DNA of 64,000 bases, taken from contig NZ_PYLO01000004.1 of the NCBI RefSeq assembly GCF_003024715.1, positions 1-64,000 on the forward strand, written 5' to 3'. The number at the start of each line of letters is the position of its first letter. The stretch's first letter is position 1. The notes beneath the pieces are model-generated. The model searched no databases, was not told where the DNA came from, and saw only the letters and a program-made list of their open reading frames with translations. Position numbers and translations under genes: made by a program. The stretch is from Clostridium fessum (lineage in GTDB: Bacteria > Bacillota > Clostridia > Lachnospirales > Lachnospiraceae). Below, in pieces: positions 8,374 through 17,675 of this stretch.

Positions 8374-8805
8374 ATGTGGGGAATGATAACCGCGCTGGTT
8401 TCCGGCGCACTCATGAGTATACAGGGCGTGTTTAATTCTGCCGTGATGAAGCAGACCAGCATGTGGGTATCGGCTGGATGGGTGCAGATAAGCGCGTTTG
8501 TGGTTTGTCTGGTGATGTGGCTTTTTACGGGGCGCAGCGCGGTATCGGAGCTTTGGCAGATCGAACCGCGGTATATGCTGACCGGCGGCGTGATCGGGGC
8601 ATTTATCACGTACACGGTCATCAAGAGCTTTGACGCGCTGGGACCGGCAAAATCAGCGCTTCTGATCGTCGTGGCGCAGATCCTGGTGGCGTACCTGATT
8701 GAGGTGTTTGGCTGGTTCGGTGTGGAGAAAGCGGGATTTGAGTGGCGCAAGGCGATCGGGGCGGCGGTTGCGATTGCGGGGATTGTGATTTTCAGATGGG
8801 AATAA
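8374..8805 (+). CDS. Small DMT-superfamily protein (YdcZ/DUF606)
   Basis: A 143-residue membrane protein with about five hydrophobic helices, matching the YdcZ/DUF606 branch of the drug/metabolite transporter superfamily. The opening GALMSIQGVFNSAV and the segment AFITYTVIKSFDALGPAKS are typical. A half-size protein of this kind normally works as a homo- or heterodimer. It follows the SIMPL gene by about 180 bases that contain no other gene. The substrate is unknown. Confidence 0.85.
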   Translation: MWGMITALVSGALMSIQGVFNSAVMKQTSMWVSAGWVQISAFVVCLVMWLFTGRSAVSELWQIEPRYMLTGGVIGAFITYTVIKSFDALGPAKSALLIVVAQILVAYLIEVFGWFGVEKAGFEWRKAIGAAVAIAGIVIFRWE

Positions 8806-8890
8806 AAATTTTCTGCTTGTGTTTAAAGGGGGTTTTGGTTAGAATAGAATTACGGACAAAACGCGCCTCGGAAAAAGAGGGGTGCAGAAG

Positions 8891-9670
8891 ATGAAACAGA
8901 CAAATCAAACAGTAAATCGGAAACGATGGATGCGAACAGGGGCAGTCGGCGTGGTATTTTTGGCGGCTGTTTTGTGTTTTGGTGTGCAGAGCCGGCGAGA
9001 GAAGCAGACGGTGGTGCTGGAGACGCAGAATAGTTTTTCAAAAGAAGTGGATGATTCGCAGGAAAGCTCCGAACGTCCAGCAAAACGGTCAAACGGCGGG
9101 TCAGTGGATGGGGATAATGAAGCAGCAGAGAACGCTGCGCCTGAGGGGCAATCAAAAGAAAATCCCCAAACGCCGGAACCGAGAATCCTATATATCCACG
9201 TCTGCGGCGAGGTAGCCGCACCGGGCGTCTATGAGCTTCCGGCGGGCAGCCGTATGTATGAGGCGGTTGAAAAGGCGGGCGGGATGACATCGGAGGCGGC
9301 GCAGGAATATGTAAATCTGGCGCAGGCGATCGAGGATGGACAGCAGCTTCGGATTCCGAGCCGGGAAGAGATTCGGAAATATCAGGAAACAGGGAAGGAT
9401 GTCTCCGGGCTTCTGGGAGCCGGAGGCGCTGCTGGGAATGGCAGCGAGTCAGATTCGCAGAAATCTGGAAGCAGTGCAGCATTGATTAATTTAAACACAG
9501 CTTCCAAAGAAGAGTTGATGACTTTAAACGGTATCGGCGCGGCGCGGGCGGAAGCGATTCTTTCTTACCGGGAGCAGAAGGGCGGTTTCCGGACGATTGA
9601 GGATATTATGAAGGTGCCTGGCATCAAGAACGCGGCATTTCAGAAGATAAAAGATAAGATTATAGTATAG
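8891..9670 (+). CDS. comEA: ComEA-family DNA-binding protein (SLBB + helix-hairpin-helix)
   Basis: ComEA-like DNA receptor for transformation, or a related cell-surface DNA-binding protein. One N-terminal membrane anchor (about residues 12-30) is followed by a low-complexity stalk, a SLBB domain (ILYIHVCGEVAAPGVYELP) and a C-terminal double helix-hairpin-helix (INLNTASKEELMTLNGIGAARA). ATG 8891 is preferred to GTG 8882 because GAGGGG then lies at proper spacing. No comEB/comEC follows; the next gene is a response regulator, so the locus is a detached comEA. Confidence 0.9.
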   Translation: MKQTNQTVNRKRWMRTGAVGVVFLAAVLCFGVQSRREKQTVVLETQNSFSKEVDDSQESSERPAKRSNGGSVDGDNEAAENAAPEGQSKENPQTPEPRILYIHVCGEVAAPGVYELPAGSRMYEAVEKAGGMTSEAAQEYVNLAQAIEDGQQLRIPSREEIRKYQETGKDVSGLLGAGGAAGNGSESDSQKSGSSAALINLNTASKEELMTLNGIGAARAEAILSYREQKGGFRTIEDIMKVPGIKNAAFQKIKDKIIV

Positions 9671-9701
9671 AGAGATAGAAGCATAGTGGTTGAGGTGGAG
9701 A

Positions 9702-10403
9702 ATGGCGAAGGTATTAGTGGTAGATGATGAAAAATTAATAGTAAAAGGAATCCGTTTCAGTCTGGAACAGGATGGATTTGAAGTTGCCTGCGCCTATGAC
9801 GGGGAGGAAGCGCTTCAGATGGCGAAGGAGACGGAGTATGATATGGTTCTTCTGGACGTGATGCTGCCGAAGCTGAACGGATTTGAAGTCTGCCAGGCAA
9901 TCCGGGAGTTCTCCGAGATGCCGATCATTATGCTGACCGCAAAAGGCGACGATATGGATAAGATTCTGGGGCTGGAATACGGCGCCGATGATTATATCAC
10001 AAAGCCATTTAACATTTTGGAAGTAAAGGCGCGCATCAAGGCGATCCTGCGCCGCAACTCCAAGAAATCGAGACAGGAGCCGCAGCAGACAAAGAAAGTC
10101 ATCGAGGCGGGCGATCTGACGCTGGATTCGGACAGCCGCCGGGTTTTTATCGCTTCCCGCGAGATCAATCTGACCGCGAAGGAATTTGACCTTCTGGAGC
10201 TCCTGGTGTGCAATCCGGGCAAGGTTTACAGCCGCGAGGAGCTGCTGCGCTTTGTCTGGGGCAACCGGGCGGCGGCGGGCGGCGATGTCCGCACCGTAGA
10301 CGTTCATGTGCGGCGGCTGCGCGAGAAGATCGAGCCGAGTCCGAGTGATCCGAAATATGTACATACGAAATGGGGCGTGGGGTATTATTTCCGGATTCGG
10401 TAA
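9702..10403 (+). CDS. OmpR/PhoB-type response regulator (no adjacent kinase)
   Basis: Transcriptional response regulator of 233 residues. The receiver domain (1-120) has the acidic pair VDDEK, the phosphoacceptor Asp in VLLDVMLPKLNG (about residue 52) and the Lys in YITKPF. The C-terminal winged helix carries LTAKEFDLLELLV and VDVHVRRLREKI. ATG 9702 is chosen over an upstream TTG because GAGGTGG sits 6 bases before it. No histidine kinase gene is adjacent on either side, so the partner must lie elsewhere. The similarity is to the VicR/WalR-PhoB branch, but the regulon cannot be inferred. Confidence 0.93.
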   Translation: MAKVLVVDDEKLIVKGIRFSLEQDGFEVACAYDGEEALQMAKETEYDMVLLDVMLPKLNGFEVCQAIREFSEMPIIMLTAKGDDMDKILGLEYGADDYITKPFNILEVKARIKAILRRNSKKSRQEPQQTKKVIEAGDLTLDSDSRRVFIASREINLTAKEFDLLELLVCNPGKVYSREELLRFVWGNRAAAGGDVRTVDVHVRRLREKIEPSPSDPKYVHTKWGVGYYFRIR

Positions 10404-10494
10404 TGTAGAAAAGAACTCAGAAGAGGATGAAAGGGGCGCTGCAGGGGAGTGTGTATCCCGGCAGCTGCTCTTTTTCTTTAGGTGGCAAAGGCAG

Positions 10495-12483
10495 ATGGAG
10501 CAGAGAATGAACGAGGAAAACCAAGAACAGGATCAGAAGGATGAAATTGCAGGGAAGCAGGAAGAGCCGGGACAGATAGTTTCAGAAAAAGTGGAGAAGA
10601 AACGAGAGAAGAAACGAGAGGAAAAACCAAAGAAAAAGCGTCTCCGCATCCAGGGCGCCGCGTGGAGGCGGCTGGATAACACGGCGAAGCTTTTTGCGGC
10701 GGTGTCGGGGGAGGATTTAAGCAGTGTATTCCGGATTTCGGCGGTTCTGAAAGAAAAAGTAGATCCGGAGCTTTTGCAAAGGGCGCTTGTGCGGACACTT
10801 CCGGAGTTTGAAAATTTCCGGGTGAAGCTGCGGAAGGGATTTTTCTGGTATTATTTTGAGACGAACAACCGGAATCCGGGCGTGGAAGAAGAACAGAGTG
10901 CACCGTGCCGTTTCATTGATCCGCACCGGGGCGCGCGGTTCCCATTCCGTGTGAGCTACTATGGATGCAGGATCAATTTTGAAGTGTTTCACGGGCTGAC
11001 GGACGGACTGGGGGCGCTGCGGTTTGCTTCACGGCTTACAGAACATTATCTGGAACTGGTGAAAAAATTGCCGGTTGTGGTGCAGGAGCGGGAGTTTTCG
11101 CTGCTCCGGGAGGACGATTATCTGCGACATTACCGGAAACTGCCGCATCGGCATTATAACAGCAGACCGGCGATTGCGATTCAGGGGGAATTTCTCCCAT
11201 TTGATCAGATGGCAGTGCTGCAGGGGACGATTGAGGTGTCGGCACTGAAGACGGAATGCAGGAAGGTGGGTGTCAGCATCACCAAATATCTGGCGGCGGT
11301 GCTTCTCTGGGCGATCATCCAGACGGAGACGGATGGGAAAACGCTGAAACGTCCGGTGGCGCTCAATCTTCCGGTGAACCTACGGAGTTTTTTTGAGTCG
11401 GAGACGCTGGCAAACTTCTTTGCTGTCGTGAATATTTCGTGGGCGGCGGGAAAGGCGCCGGAGGCATTGGAAGAAGTGATTGCGTCTGTGAGCCGCCAGA
11501 TGGATGAGCAGATCGTGAAGGAGCGGCTGGAGGAGACGATCTCCTACAATGTGTCGAATGAGAAAAAATGGTATGTGCGGGCTATCCCGCTATTTGTCAA
11601 ACATCTGGCGATGCAGTTGATTTTTCTGCACACCAGCCGCGCCCACACGATGACATTTTCCAACATCGGACCGGCGCAGGTCCGGGAGGAATTGAAAGAT
11701 TCGATCGAGGGCTTTCAGCTTCTTGTCGGCGCATCGCCGAAGCAGCGGATGAAATGCGGGGCGGTGGCGTATGACGGAAAATTATGCCTGTCGTTTACGA
11801 GTGCGATGGCAGAGAACCGGCTTCCGGAGTTTTTCTTTCACTTTTTGGAGGAAAAGGGCATCCGGGTAGAGCGAGAGAGCAATGGAATCACGGATACGGA
11901 GCATGATAAAGGACGTTATCCAGTGATTGCCCAGGATCGAGAGCGCGTGCGCCGTGCGGTGCGGGGATTTTATGTGTCATTGGTGATCGTATCGCTTCTG
12001 GCGGGGCTTACGAATCTGGCGACTTATCATCGGATTCCGTTTAAATGGTCGCTTCTGACGGCGGGCGCGGCGGCGTATGTGGCGATGACGCTGCGGTTTT
12101 CAGTCATGCGGCATGCGAGCCTGGCAGGAACGCTGGTGCGGCAGTCTCTGGGAATTCAGGCAATTTTGCTTCTGATTGACGCGCTTACAGGGCTTCGGGG
12201 GTGGTCGGTGGACTACGCGATCCCATGCGTCGCGCTGTTTGAGGTGGCGGCGGTTCTTCTGATGATGCTAGTCAACCGGATGAACTGGCAGAGCTATTTT
12301 ATGTATCAGATCACAATTACATTTCTGAGCTTTGTGCCGTTGATTTTCTGGGAAATCGGGTGGACGCATCATCCGCGTCTGACGGTGCTGGCAGCAGGTG
12401 TGTCGGTGGCAGCGCTGGCGGCGACGGTGATTCTGGGCGACCGGAGTGTGAAGCGGGAATTGAAGAGGCGGTTTCATGTGTAA
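10495..12483 (+). CDS. Condensation-fold acyltransferase with C-terminal DUF6320 membrane domain
   Basis: A 662-residue protein in two parts. After a charged lysine/glutamate-rich N-terminal tail (about 1-55), residues 60-475 resemble the alcohol acetyltransferase/condensation-domain fold, with the active-site motif HGLTDG (HxxxDG) near 180. The last 180 residues hold about six hydrophobic helices, matching the DUF6320 tail. ATG 10495 is chosen because upstream sequence overlaps the regulator gene and AGGTGG lies before this ATG. It is followed after about 80 bases by an HSL-family esterase. The pair suggests acyl transfer and removal on an alcohol or cell-envelope substrate, but this is inference. 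Confidence 0.8.
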   Translation: MEQRMNEENQEQDQKDEIAGKQEEPGQIVSEKVEKKREKKREEKPKKKRLRIQGAAWRRLDNTAKLFAAVSGEDLSSVFRISAVLKEKVDPELLQRALVRTLPEFENFRVKLRKGFFWYYFETNNRNPGVEEEQSAPCRFIDPHRGARFPFRVSYYGCRINFEVFHGLTDGLGALRFASRLTEHYLELVKKLPVVVQEREFSLLREDDYLRHYRKLPHRHYNSRPAIAIQGEFLPFDQMAVLQGTIEVSALKTECRKVGVSITKYLAAVLLWAIIQTETDGKTLKRPVALNLPVNLRSFFESETLANFFAVVNISWAAGKAPEALEEVIASVSRQMDEQIVKERLEETISYNVSNEKKWYVRAIPLFVKHLAMQLIFLHTSRAHTMTFSNIGPAQVREELKDSIEGFQLLVGASPKQRMKCGAVAYDGKLCLSFTSAMAENRLPEFFFHFLEEKGIRVERESNGITDTEHDKGRYPVIAQDRERVRRAVRGFYVSLVIVSLLAGLTNLATYHRIPFKWSLLTAGAAAYVAMTLRFSVMRHASLAGTLVRQSLGIQAILLLIDALTGLRGWSVDYAIPCVALFEVAAVLLMMLVNRMNWQSYFMYQITITFLSFVPLIFWEIGWTHHPRLTVLAAGVSVAALAATVILGDRSVKRELKRRFHV

Positions 12484-12566
12484 ATGGCAGGAAAATCGGT
12501 CACAGTAAAGGAACGATCTATAAAAATACGAAGATTGAAAATTTGGATGAAAGAAAGGGAAGAAGC

Positions 12567-13595
12567 ATGAGTCGGAAAACAGTCAGCATGATAGGCAATC
12601 TGACGCGTGATATGATGAGTGACGTGATGGAGACATCGTTAAAGAAGCCGATCCAGACCGGCGAATTCCGGAAAAATCCGGTCGAACCGGCGTGGAGATG
12701 TCCGGCGGAATATATTTATGAGCTGGTAAAAACAGAACAGTTTGTGATGGAATATTTGAAGCCGAAGCAGGCGGTGACGGGGCGCGTCATTTTGCAGCTG
12801 CACGGCGGCGGGTATATCGGTCCGATGAAAAATATTTACCGGCGGTTTGCGGTTAAGTATTCACAGATCAGCTTCGGCGCGGATGTTCTGACGCCGGACT
12901 ACCGGGTGGCGCCGGAGCATCCGTATCCGGCGGCGCTGGAGGATGCGGTGTACGCGTACCGATGGCTTCTGGAAGAGAAGAAATACCAGCCATCCCAGAT
13001 CGTGGTAGCCGGGGATTCGGCGGGCGGCGGCCTGGCGCTGGCGCTCTGTTTGTATGCGAAAGATCACGGGCTGCCGCTTCCTGCGGGCATTATCACGATG
13101 TCGCCGTGGACGGATGTAAGTCTGAGCGGGGCATCGTATGAGGAAAACTATACGATCGATCCACTGTTTGGTAATTCGAAGGAAAATATGTTGTACCAGT
13201 GCAGCTACATCGGGAATGCCAATCCGAAAAATCCGTATCTGTCACCGCTGTTTGGAGATTTTGAAGGATTTCCGCCGATGCTGATGCAGGTGGGCGCGTA
13301 TGAGGTGCTTTTAGATGATACGAGGGCGGCAGCGAAAAAGGCGCGCGCCGAGGGCGTCAAGGTGCGCTGCTCGGTCTATGACGGGATGTTCCATGTATTT
13401 CAGATGGGACTCGACCTGATTCCGGAGAGCCGCGAGGCATGGGAAGAGGTCGCGGAATATCTGCGGATCATCTACCGGATTCATCGGGAACCGGAGGGAA
13501 CGGTCGTGAAAAAGGTAAAAACGAGACGCAAAGAGACGGAAGACCGGGCGCGGCTGAATCTGTTGGCATTTTTAAAACGGGAGCTTAAAAAGTGA
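12567..13595 (+). CDS. Alpha/beta-hydrolase, hormone-sensitive-lipase family
   Basis: Carboxylesterase-like enzyme of 342 residues. It shows the HSL-family oxyanion motif HGGGYIG, the nucleophile elbow GDSAGGG, and a catalytic His in GMFHVFQM near the C-terminus. ATG 12567 follows GGGAAG; upstream frame overlaps the previous gene and has no similarity. The C-terminal tail ([16 protein letters not shown]) is unusually basic and may contact a membrane or nucleic acid. No signal peptide is present. The 3' end overlaps rlmH by four bases. Confidence 0.9.
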   Translation: MSRKTVSMIGNLTRDMMSDVMETSLKKPIQTGEFRKNPVEPAWRCPAEYIYELVKTEQFVMEYLKPKQAVTGRVILQLHGGGYIGPMKNIYRRFAVKYSQISFGADVLTPDYRVAPEHPYPAALEDAVYAYRWLLEEKKYQPSQIVVAGDSAGGGLALALCLYAKDHGLPLPAGIITMSPWTDVSLSGASYEENYTIDPLFGNSKENMLYQCSYIGNANPKNPYLSPLFGDFEGFPPMLMQVGAYEVLLDDTRAAAKKARAEGVKVRCSVYDGMFHVFQMGLDLIPESREAWEEVAEYLRIIYRIHREPEGTVVKKVKTRRKETEDRARLNLLAFLKRELKK

Positions 13596-14071
13596 AGATT
13601 ACGTTAGTGACAGTAGGAAAAATTAAGGAAAAATATCTGGAGGCGGCGATCGCGGAGTACAGCAAGCGGCTGGGGCGTTACTGCCGTCTGGAGATCGTGC
13701 AGGTGGCGGATGAAAAAACGCCGGATAAGGCGAGTGAGCTGCAGGAAGCGCAGATCCGCGACAAGGAAGGCGAGCGGATTCTGGCGCATATCAAGGAGGA
13801 CGCGTATGTGATTGCACTTGCGATCGATGGAAAGCAGCGTTCCTCGGAGGAGATGGCGGCATGGATGGAAGATCTGGGCGTGCGAGGTGAGAGCCATCTG
13901 CAGTTTATCATCGGAGGTTCGCTGGGGTTGTCGCAGGCGGTGTTAAACCGTGCGGACACGAAGATCAGCTTTTCGCGCCTGACCTTTCCACACCAGCTGA
14001 TGCGCGTGATTTTGCTGGAACAGATTTACCGGAGTTTCCGGATTATAAAAGGAGAACCGTATCATAAGTAG
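13592..14071 (+). CDS. rlmH: 23S rRNA (pseudouridine-1915-N3)-methyltransferase RlmH
   Basis: RlmH methylates pseudouridine 1915 in helix 69 of 23S rRNA using S-adenosylmethionine. The 159-residue length matches the family. The SPOUT-type knot is visible in [12 protein letters not shown] and the closing [28 protein letters not shown] is diagnostic. The start is GTG 13592, overlapping the stop of the esterase gene, so expression is coupled. Confidence 0.98.
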   Translation: MKITLVTVGKIKEKYLEAAIAEYSKRLGRYCRLEIVQVADEKTPDKASELQEAQIRDKEGERILAHIKEDAYVIALAIDGKQRSSEEMAAWMEDLGVRGESHLQFIIGGSLGLSQAVLNRADTKISFSRLTFPHQLMRVILLEQIYRSFRIIKGEPYHK

Positions 14072-14098
14072 ACATAATGCATGATGGATGATTAAAAA

Positions 14099-14320
14099 TC
14101 AGCTATTCATAATGCGCGAGAGCAGTTCCAGATCCTCTTTTTTGACCTTTAAGTTAGATGCCACCTCGGTTCCGTCCGGGGCGGTCACTTTTAGGGAAAT
14201 GACGCTGTCCTCGCGCAGCGCGCGGGTGTAGGCGGCTTTCAGAAAAGGGGAAAATTTAGGGTGGCGGGCTTTGAAACGCGCCCACTCGTCCCGAAATTGC
14301 AGTAAGGATGAAAGATTCAT
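14099..14320 (-). CDS. Hypothetical protein, 73 aa
   Basis: Small protein on the reverse strand, 73 residues from ATG 14320 (site AAGGAC upstream). It begins MNLSSLLQFRDEWARFKARHP and ends with a helix LKVKKEDLELLSRIMNS. The middle LKVTAPDGTEVASNLKV looks like a beta hairpin. It is convergent with rlmH and divergent from the MATE gene. I do not recognise the family; the sequence character and codon use suggest a real conserved cytosolic protein. Confidence 0.7.
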   Translation of the reverse strand: MNLSSLLQFRDEWARFKARHPKFSPFLKAAYTRALREDSVISLKVTAPDGTEVASNLKVKKEDLELLSRIMNS

Positions 14321-14392
14321 GTGATTAAGTCCTTTCCGTTTTAATAACTGATGGTAGTGTATCATGCGCGGGGAAGGCATGTAAAGAGGAAA

Positions 14393-14424
14393 AATTATCA
14401 GTAACGAGAGGTAGACTGATAATT
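14393..14424. promoter_or_regulatory. Inverted repeat upstream of MATE gene
   Basis: A perfect 10-bp inverted repeat AATTATCAGT / ACTGATAATT with a 12-base gap lies in the divergent intergenic region, 35 bases before the MATE gene. It could be an operator or a small hairpin in the leader. There is no T-run, so a terminator is unlikely. Confidence 0.35.
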
Positions 14425-14458
14425 GTTCGCAGTAACGTAGACAGGAGAATCAAGATTC

Positions 14459-15844
14459 ATGGAACAGGTACAGAAGAAAAATATACTAGGTACGGAGCCG
14501 ATCGGCGGGCTTTTGCGGCAGTTTGCGGTGCCAAGTATTATCGCGATGCTGGTAGGCGCCCTTTATAATATCGTCGATCAGTTTTTTATCGGAAGAAGCG
14601 TGGGAGAGCTGGGGAATGCAGCGACGAACGTGGCGTTTCCGTTGACGATCTCCTGTGTGGCGCTGGCGCTTCTGTTTGGAATCGGCGGTGCGGCATCCTT
14701 TAACCTGACGCTGGGAGGCGGCGATCGGGAAAAGGCGTTATTTTATATTGGAAATGCGGCGACGCTTCTGTTTGGAAGCGGTGTGATTCTGGGAATTGTG
14801 GCGCTTTTATGCCTGACGCCGATGCTGCACTTTTTCGGTTCGCCGGACAATGTGCTGGCGTATGCCCAAACGTATACGGGTATCACGGCTCTGGGATTTC
14901 CATTTCTGATTCTGACCAACGGCGGCGGGCATCTGGTGAGGGCGGACGGAAGCCCTCGCAATGCGATGCTTTACAATTTATCCGGGGCGCTGATCAATAC
15001 GGTGCTCGATCCGCTGTTTATTTTTGGATTTCATATGGGAATGGCGGGTGCTGCGCTGGCAACGATCATTGGACAGATTTTTTCAGGAATCCTGATTATC
15101 CGGTATCTGCGCCGTTACAAAAACGGACGGCTGACAGCGGCGCATCTTCGACCACAGAGAACATATGTAAGCATGATTACTTCATTGGGGGCGGCGGCAT
15201 TTTTCAACCAGCTTGCGATGCTGGTGGTGCAGATCGTGTTAAATAAATCCTTGACCTACTATGGTGCGCATTCGGACTATGGGGAATCGATTCCGCTGGC
15301 GTGTGCCGGAATTATCACGAAGGTCAATCAGGTGTTTTTTTCGATCGTCATCGGTCTTTCGCAGGGTATGCAGCCGATCGCAAGTTTCAATTATGGCGCG
15401 AAAAATTATGCGCGCGTGCGGCAGGTGTATGGGTTGGCGCTCAGGTGGGGATTTGCGGTGTCGGCGGTGTCCTTTGCGTGTTTCCAGTTGATTCCGCGTC
15501 CGATCATCGGGCTGTTCGGGGAAGGATCGGAGATGTATTTCCAGTTTGCGGAAAAATATTTCCGGATTTACCTGTTTTTCACGTTCTTAAACTGTGTGCA
15601 GCCGATTGCGTCGAACCTGTTTACGGCGATTGGAAAACCGAAAAAGGGTATTTTCCTGTCCCTGACGCGCCAGATTCTCTTTTTGCTGCCGCTGATTGTG
15701 ATTCTGCCGCTGTTTATCGGCATTGACGGCATCATGTATGCCGGACCGATCGCGGATTTTGTGGCGGGCGTGGTGGCGCTTGCGATGGCAGGCGTGGAGG
15801 TGAGACGGCTGCGGCGGATGGAAAGTGCGTCCGTGCATGCATAG
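14459..15844 (+). CDS. MATE family efflux transporter
   Basis: Multidrug/toxin extrusion protein of 461 residues with about twelve membrane helices, exporting cationic or other drugs by Na+ or H+ antiport. Typical signatures are LLRQFAVPSIIAMLVGALYNIVDQFFIG at the N-terminus (split here: IVDQFFIGR near residue 35) and QPIASFNYGAKNY around residue 300. Start ATG 14459 has AGGAG upstream. It is transcribed alone, ahead of the spoIIIA operon. Confidence 0.93.
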   Translation: MEQVQKKNILGTEPIGGLLRQFAVPSIIAMLVGALYNIVDQFFIGRSVGELGNAATNVAFPLTISCVALALLFGIGGAASFNLTLGGGDREKALFYIGNAATLLFGSGVILGIVALLCLTPMLHFFGSPDNVLAYAQTYTGITALGFPFLILTNGGGHLVRADGSPRNAMLYNLSGALINTVLDPLFIFGFHMGMAGAALATIIGQIFSGILIIRYLRRYKNGRLTAAHLRPQRTYVSMITSLGAAAFFNQLAMLVVQIVLNKSLTYYGAHSDYGESIPLACAGIITKVNQVFFSIVIGLSQGMQPIASFNYGAKNYARVRQVYGLALRWGFAVSAVSFACFQLIPRPIIGLFGEGSEMYFQFAEKYFRIYLFFTFLNCVQPIASNLFTAIGKPKKGIFLSLTRQILFLLPLIVILPLFIGIDGIMYAGPIADFVAGVVALAMAGVEVRRLRRMESASVHA

Positions 15845-15851
15845 GCGGATG

Positions 15852-15879
15852 GTATATTTTAGCCAGTCCTTCATATATT
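15852..15879 (+). promoter_or_regulatory. Candidate sigma-E promoter of spoIIIA operon
   Basis: GTATATT (15852-15858) and CATATATT (15872-15879), separated by 13 bases, resemble the mother-cell sigma-E consensus (-35 ATATT, -10 CATACAnT). It stands just before the AAGGAGG site of spoIIIAA, where a sigma-E promoter is expected from Bacillus. The leader would be very short, so the call is tentative. Confidence 0.45.
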
Positions 15880-15899
15880 GAGGTAAGGAGGACGGGCTG

Positions 15900-16955
15900 A
15901 TGAAGGAGGAACAATCAAAGCAGGATGTGAGGGCGCTGTTTCATTTTTTCTCCCGGAATATCCGGGAGCAGCTTCTGGCGCTTCCGCTTGAGGCGGATGG
16001 AATGGAAGAGGTACGGCTGCGGGTTAGCGCGCCGCTGTATTACATATATAAAAATAAAGAGTACACAGCCGGAAGTGGATTCCGGGTCAGCCGGGAGGAT
16101 GTGGACGAGACGCTGCAATGCGCGGCTCGTTCTTCCCTCTATGCTTACGGGGAGGAAATCCGGCAGGGGTTTCTGACCGTGCAGGGCGGACACCGTATTG
16201 GCGTGGCTGGAAGGACGATACTGGAAAACGGACATATAAAGGCGATTCATCCGATAACCTTTTTAAATGTCCGTTTTTCGCATCAGATGATAGGGTGTGC
16301 AGCAAAAATACGGTCGATTTTGACGGATCCAGGGGCGGGAAGTATCCGGAATACGCTTCTGATTGCGCCGCCGAGATGCGGAAAAACAACACTTCTGCGG
16401 GATCTGATCCGGATGGTGTCGGATGGAGAAGAGGGAAAGGATAGGGGCTCTGCTTTGAGGGGGAGCTTTGAACGGTCTAAGGCAGGTGCAGGACATGAAA
16501 ATAAAGCTGGAAAAATGGTGGAGATGAGGAAGCAGCATGGTGGAAAAGTGAGGGCGCAGACGGTCGGGGTGGTGGATGAGCGTTCGGAGATTGCCGCCTG
16601 TTATCAGGGAATCCCGCAAAACGATGTTGGCTGCCGGACAGATGTGCTGGATGCCTGCCCCAAGGCGGAGGGAATGATGATGTTGATTCGCTCAATGGCA
16701 CCGGAGGTGGTCGCGGTGGACGAGATCGGCGGTGAGAATGATTTGGAGGCGCTTCGCTATGTGATGAACTGTGGCTGCAGGATTCTGGCAACCGTACATG
16801 GAAATTCGATGGAGGACATCCGGGAAAAACCGGGCTTGTCCTCTTTTTTGCAAGAAAAACGGTTTGAGCGGTATGTGGTGCTGGGAAATAGACGCGGACC
16901 GGGAACGGTGGAGGCGGTATATGATGCAGCTGGCGAGGAGCTCATATGTGGATAA
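15900..16955 (+). CDS. spoIIIAA: Stage III sporulation protein AA (secretion-type ATPase)
   Basis: SpoIIIAA is the cytosolic ATPase of the SpoIIIA-SpoIIQ channel that joins mother cell and forespore during engulfment. The Walker A motif APPRCGKTT lies near residue 160, followed by the Walker B-like VVAVDEIGGEND and ILATVHGNS. At 351 residues it is somewhat longer than usual; the extra length is a charged, low-complexity insert (about 185-225) between Walker A and VVDERSEIAACYQG. Start ATG 15900 has AAGGAGG. It overlaps spoIIIAB by ten bases. Confidence 0.95.
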   Translation: MKEEQSKQDVRALFHFFSRNIREQLLALPLEADGMEEVRLRVSAPLYYIYKNKEYTAGSGFRVSREDVDETLQCAARSSLYAYGEEIRQGFLTVQGGHRIGVAGRTILENGHIKAIHPITFLNVRFSHQMIGCAAKIRSILTDPGAGSIRNTLLIAPPRCGKTTLLRDLIRMVSDGEEGKDRGSALRGSFERSKAGAGHENKAGKMVEMRKQHGGKVRAQTVGVVDERSEIAACYQGIPQNDVGCRTDVLDACPKAEGMMMLIRSMAPEVVAVDEIGGENDLEALRYVMNCGCRILATVHGNSMEDIREKPGLSSFLQEKRFERYVVLGNRRGPGTVEAVYDAAGEELICG

Positions 16956-17467
16956 AATTGCTTGGAATCTGCCTTGTATGTGTATCGTGTGCGGGGATTG
17001 GCGGGGGTGAGGCATTGCGCCTGATTGGCCGGAGGCGTTTTTTGGAGGAAGTAAAACGGATTGCCGCGGGACTGCAGGGAGAGATTGGGTATACACAGGC
17101 AGTTCTTCCTCTGGCACTGTGCCGGGCGGGGGCACGCGGGGATGGAAAAGCGGGGAAGCTATTTTTGGTGGCAGGAGAGCGGCTGGAAGCGAATCCAGAG
17201 TGTCCGTTTGGGAGTATCTGGGAAGCGGTTCTGGAAGAGCAGGGGATTCGTCCGATGTTAGGAACAGAGGAATGGGAGCTGATGTGCCGGTTTGGAAACA
17301 GCATCGGGTATCTCGATCTGGAAATGCAGCAAAAGACGCTGGCACTGTATCTGGAAGAATTGGAACGGGCGATTGAGCAGCTACGGCGGGAAGAGCCGGA
17401 GAAGAAACGGCTGTGCTGGGGGCTTGGGATACTAGGCGGGCTGTTTCTGGCAGTGGTGTTGATGTAA
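16946..17467 (+). CDS. spoIIIAB: Stage III sporulation protein AB
   Basis: SpoIIIAB, a membrane protein of the feeding-tube complex similar to type II secretion F proteins. The 173 residues show an N-terminal hydrophobic segment, a soluble helical middle (FLEEVKRIAAGLQGEIGY) and a C-terminal hydrophobic helix. It overlaps the end of spoIIIAA and precedes spoIIIAC by 13 bases. Confidence 0.92.
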   Translation: MWIKLLGICLVCVSCAGIGGGEALRLIGRRRFLEEVKRIAAGLQGEIGYTQAVLPLALCRAGARGDGKAGKLFLVAGERLEANPECPFGSIWEAVLEEQGIRPMLGTEEWELMCRFGNSIGYLDLEMQQKTLALYLEELERAIEQLRREEPEKKRLCWGLGILGGLFLAVVLM

Positions 17468-17480
17468 GTGGGGAAAGAAA

Positions 17481-17675
17481 ATGGGAGTTAATCTAATATT
17501 TCGGATTGCGGCAGTCGGCATCCTGGTTTCCGTCCTCTGCCAGATCCTCAAACACAGCGGGCGGGAGGAACAGGCATTTCTCACAAGTCTTGCGGGTCTT
17601 CTTTTGGTACTGTTCTGGATGGTGCCGTATATTTATCAGTTGTTTGAGACGATGAAGGAATTGTTTGCGTTGTAA
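17481..17675 (+). CDS. spoIIIAC: Stage III sporulation protein AC
   Basis: SpoIIIAC, a 64-residue protein with two membrane helices, belonging to the engulfment channel. It opens MGVNLIFRIAAVGIL and has the polar loop KHSGREEQAF, typical of the family. The stop codon is followed immediately by family C repeat copy C2, which separates it from its normal neighbour spoIIIAD. Confidence 0.93.
   Translation: MGVNLIFRIAAVGILVSVLCQILKHSGREEQAFLTSLAGLLLVLFWMVPYIYQLFETMKELFAL

Noticed and set aside
10306-10494. N-terminal extension of the acyltransferase gene into the regulator gene
   Set aside because: The extension overlaps the regulator coding region by about 100 bases and shows no domain character; a good site precedes ATG 10495.
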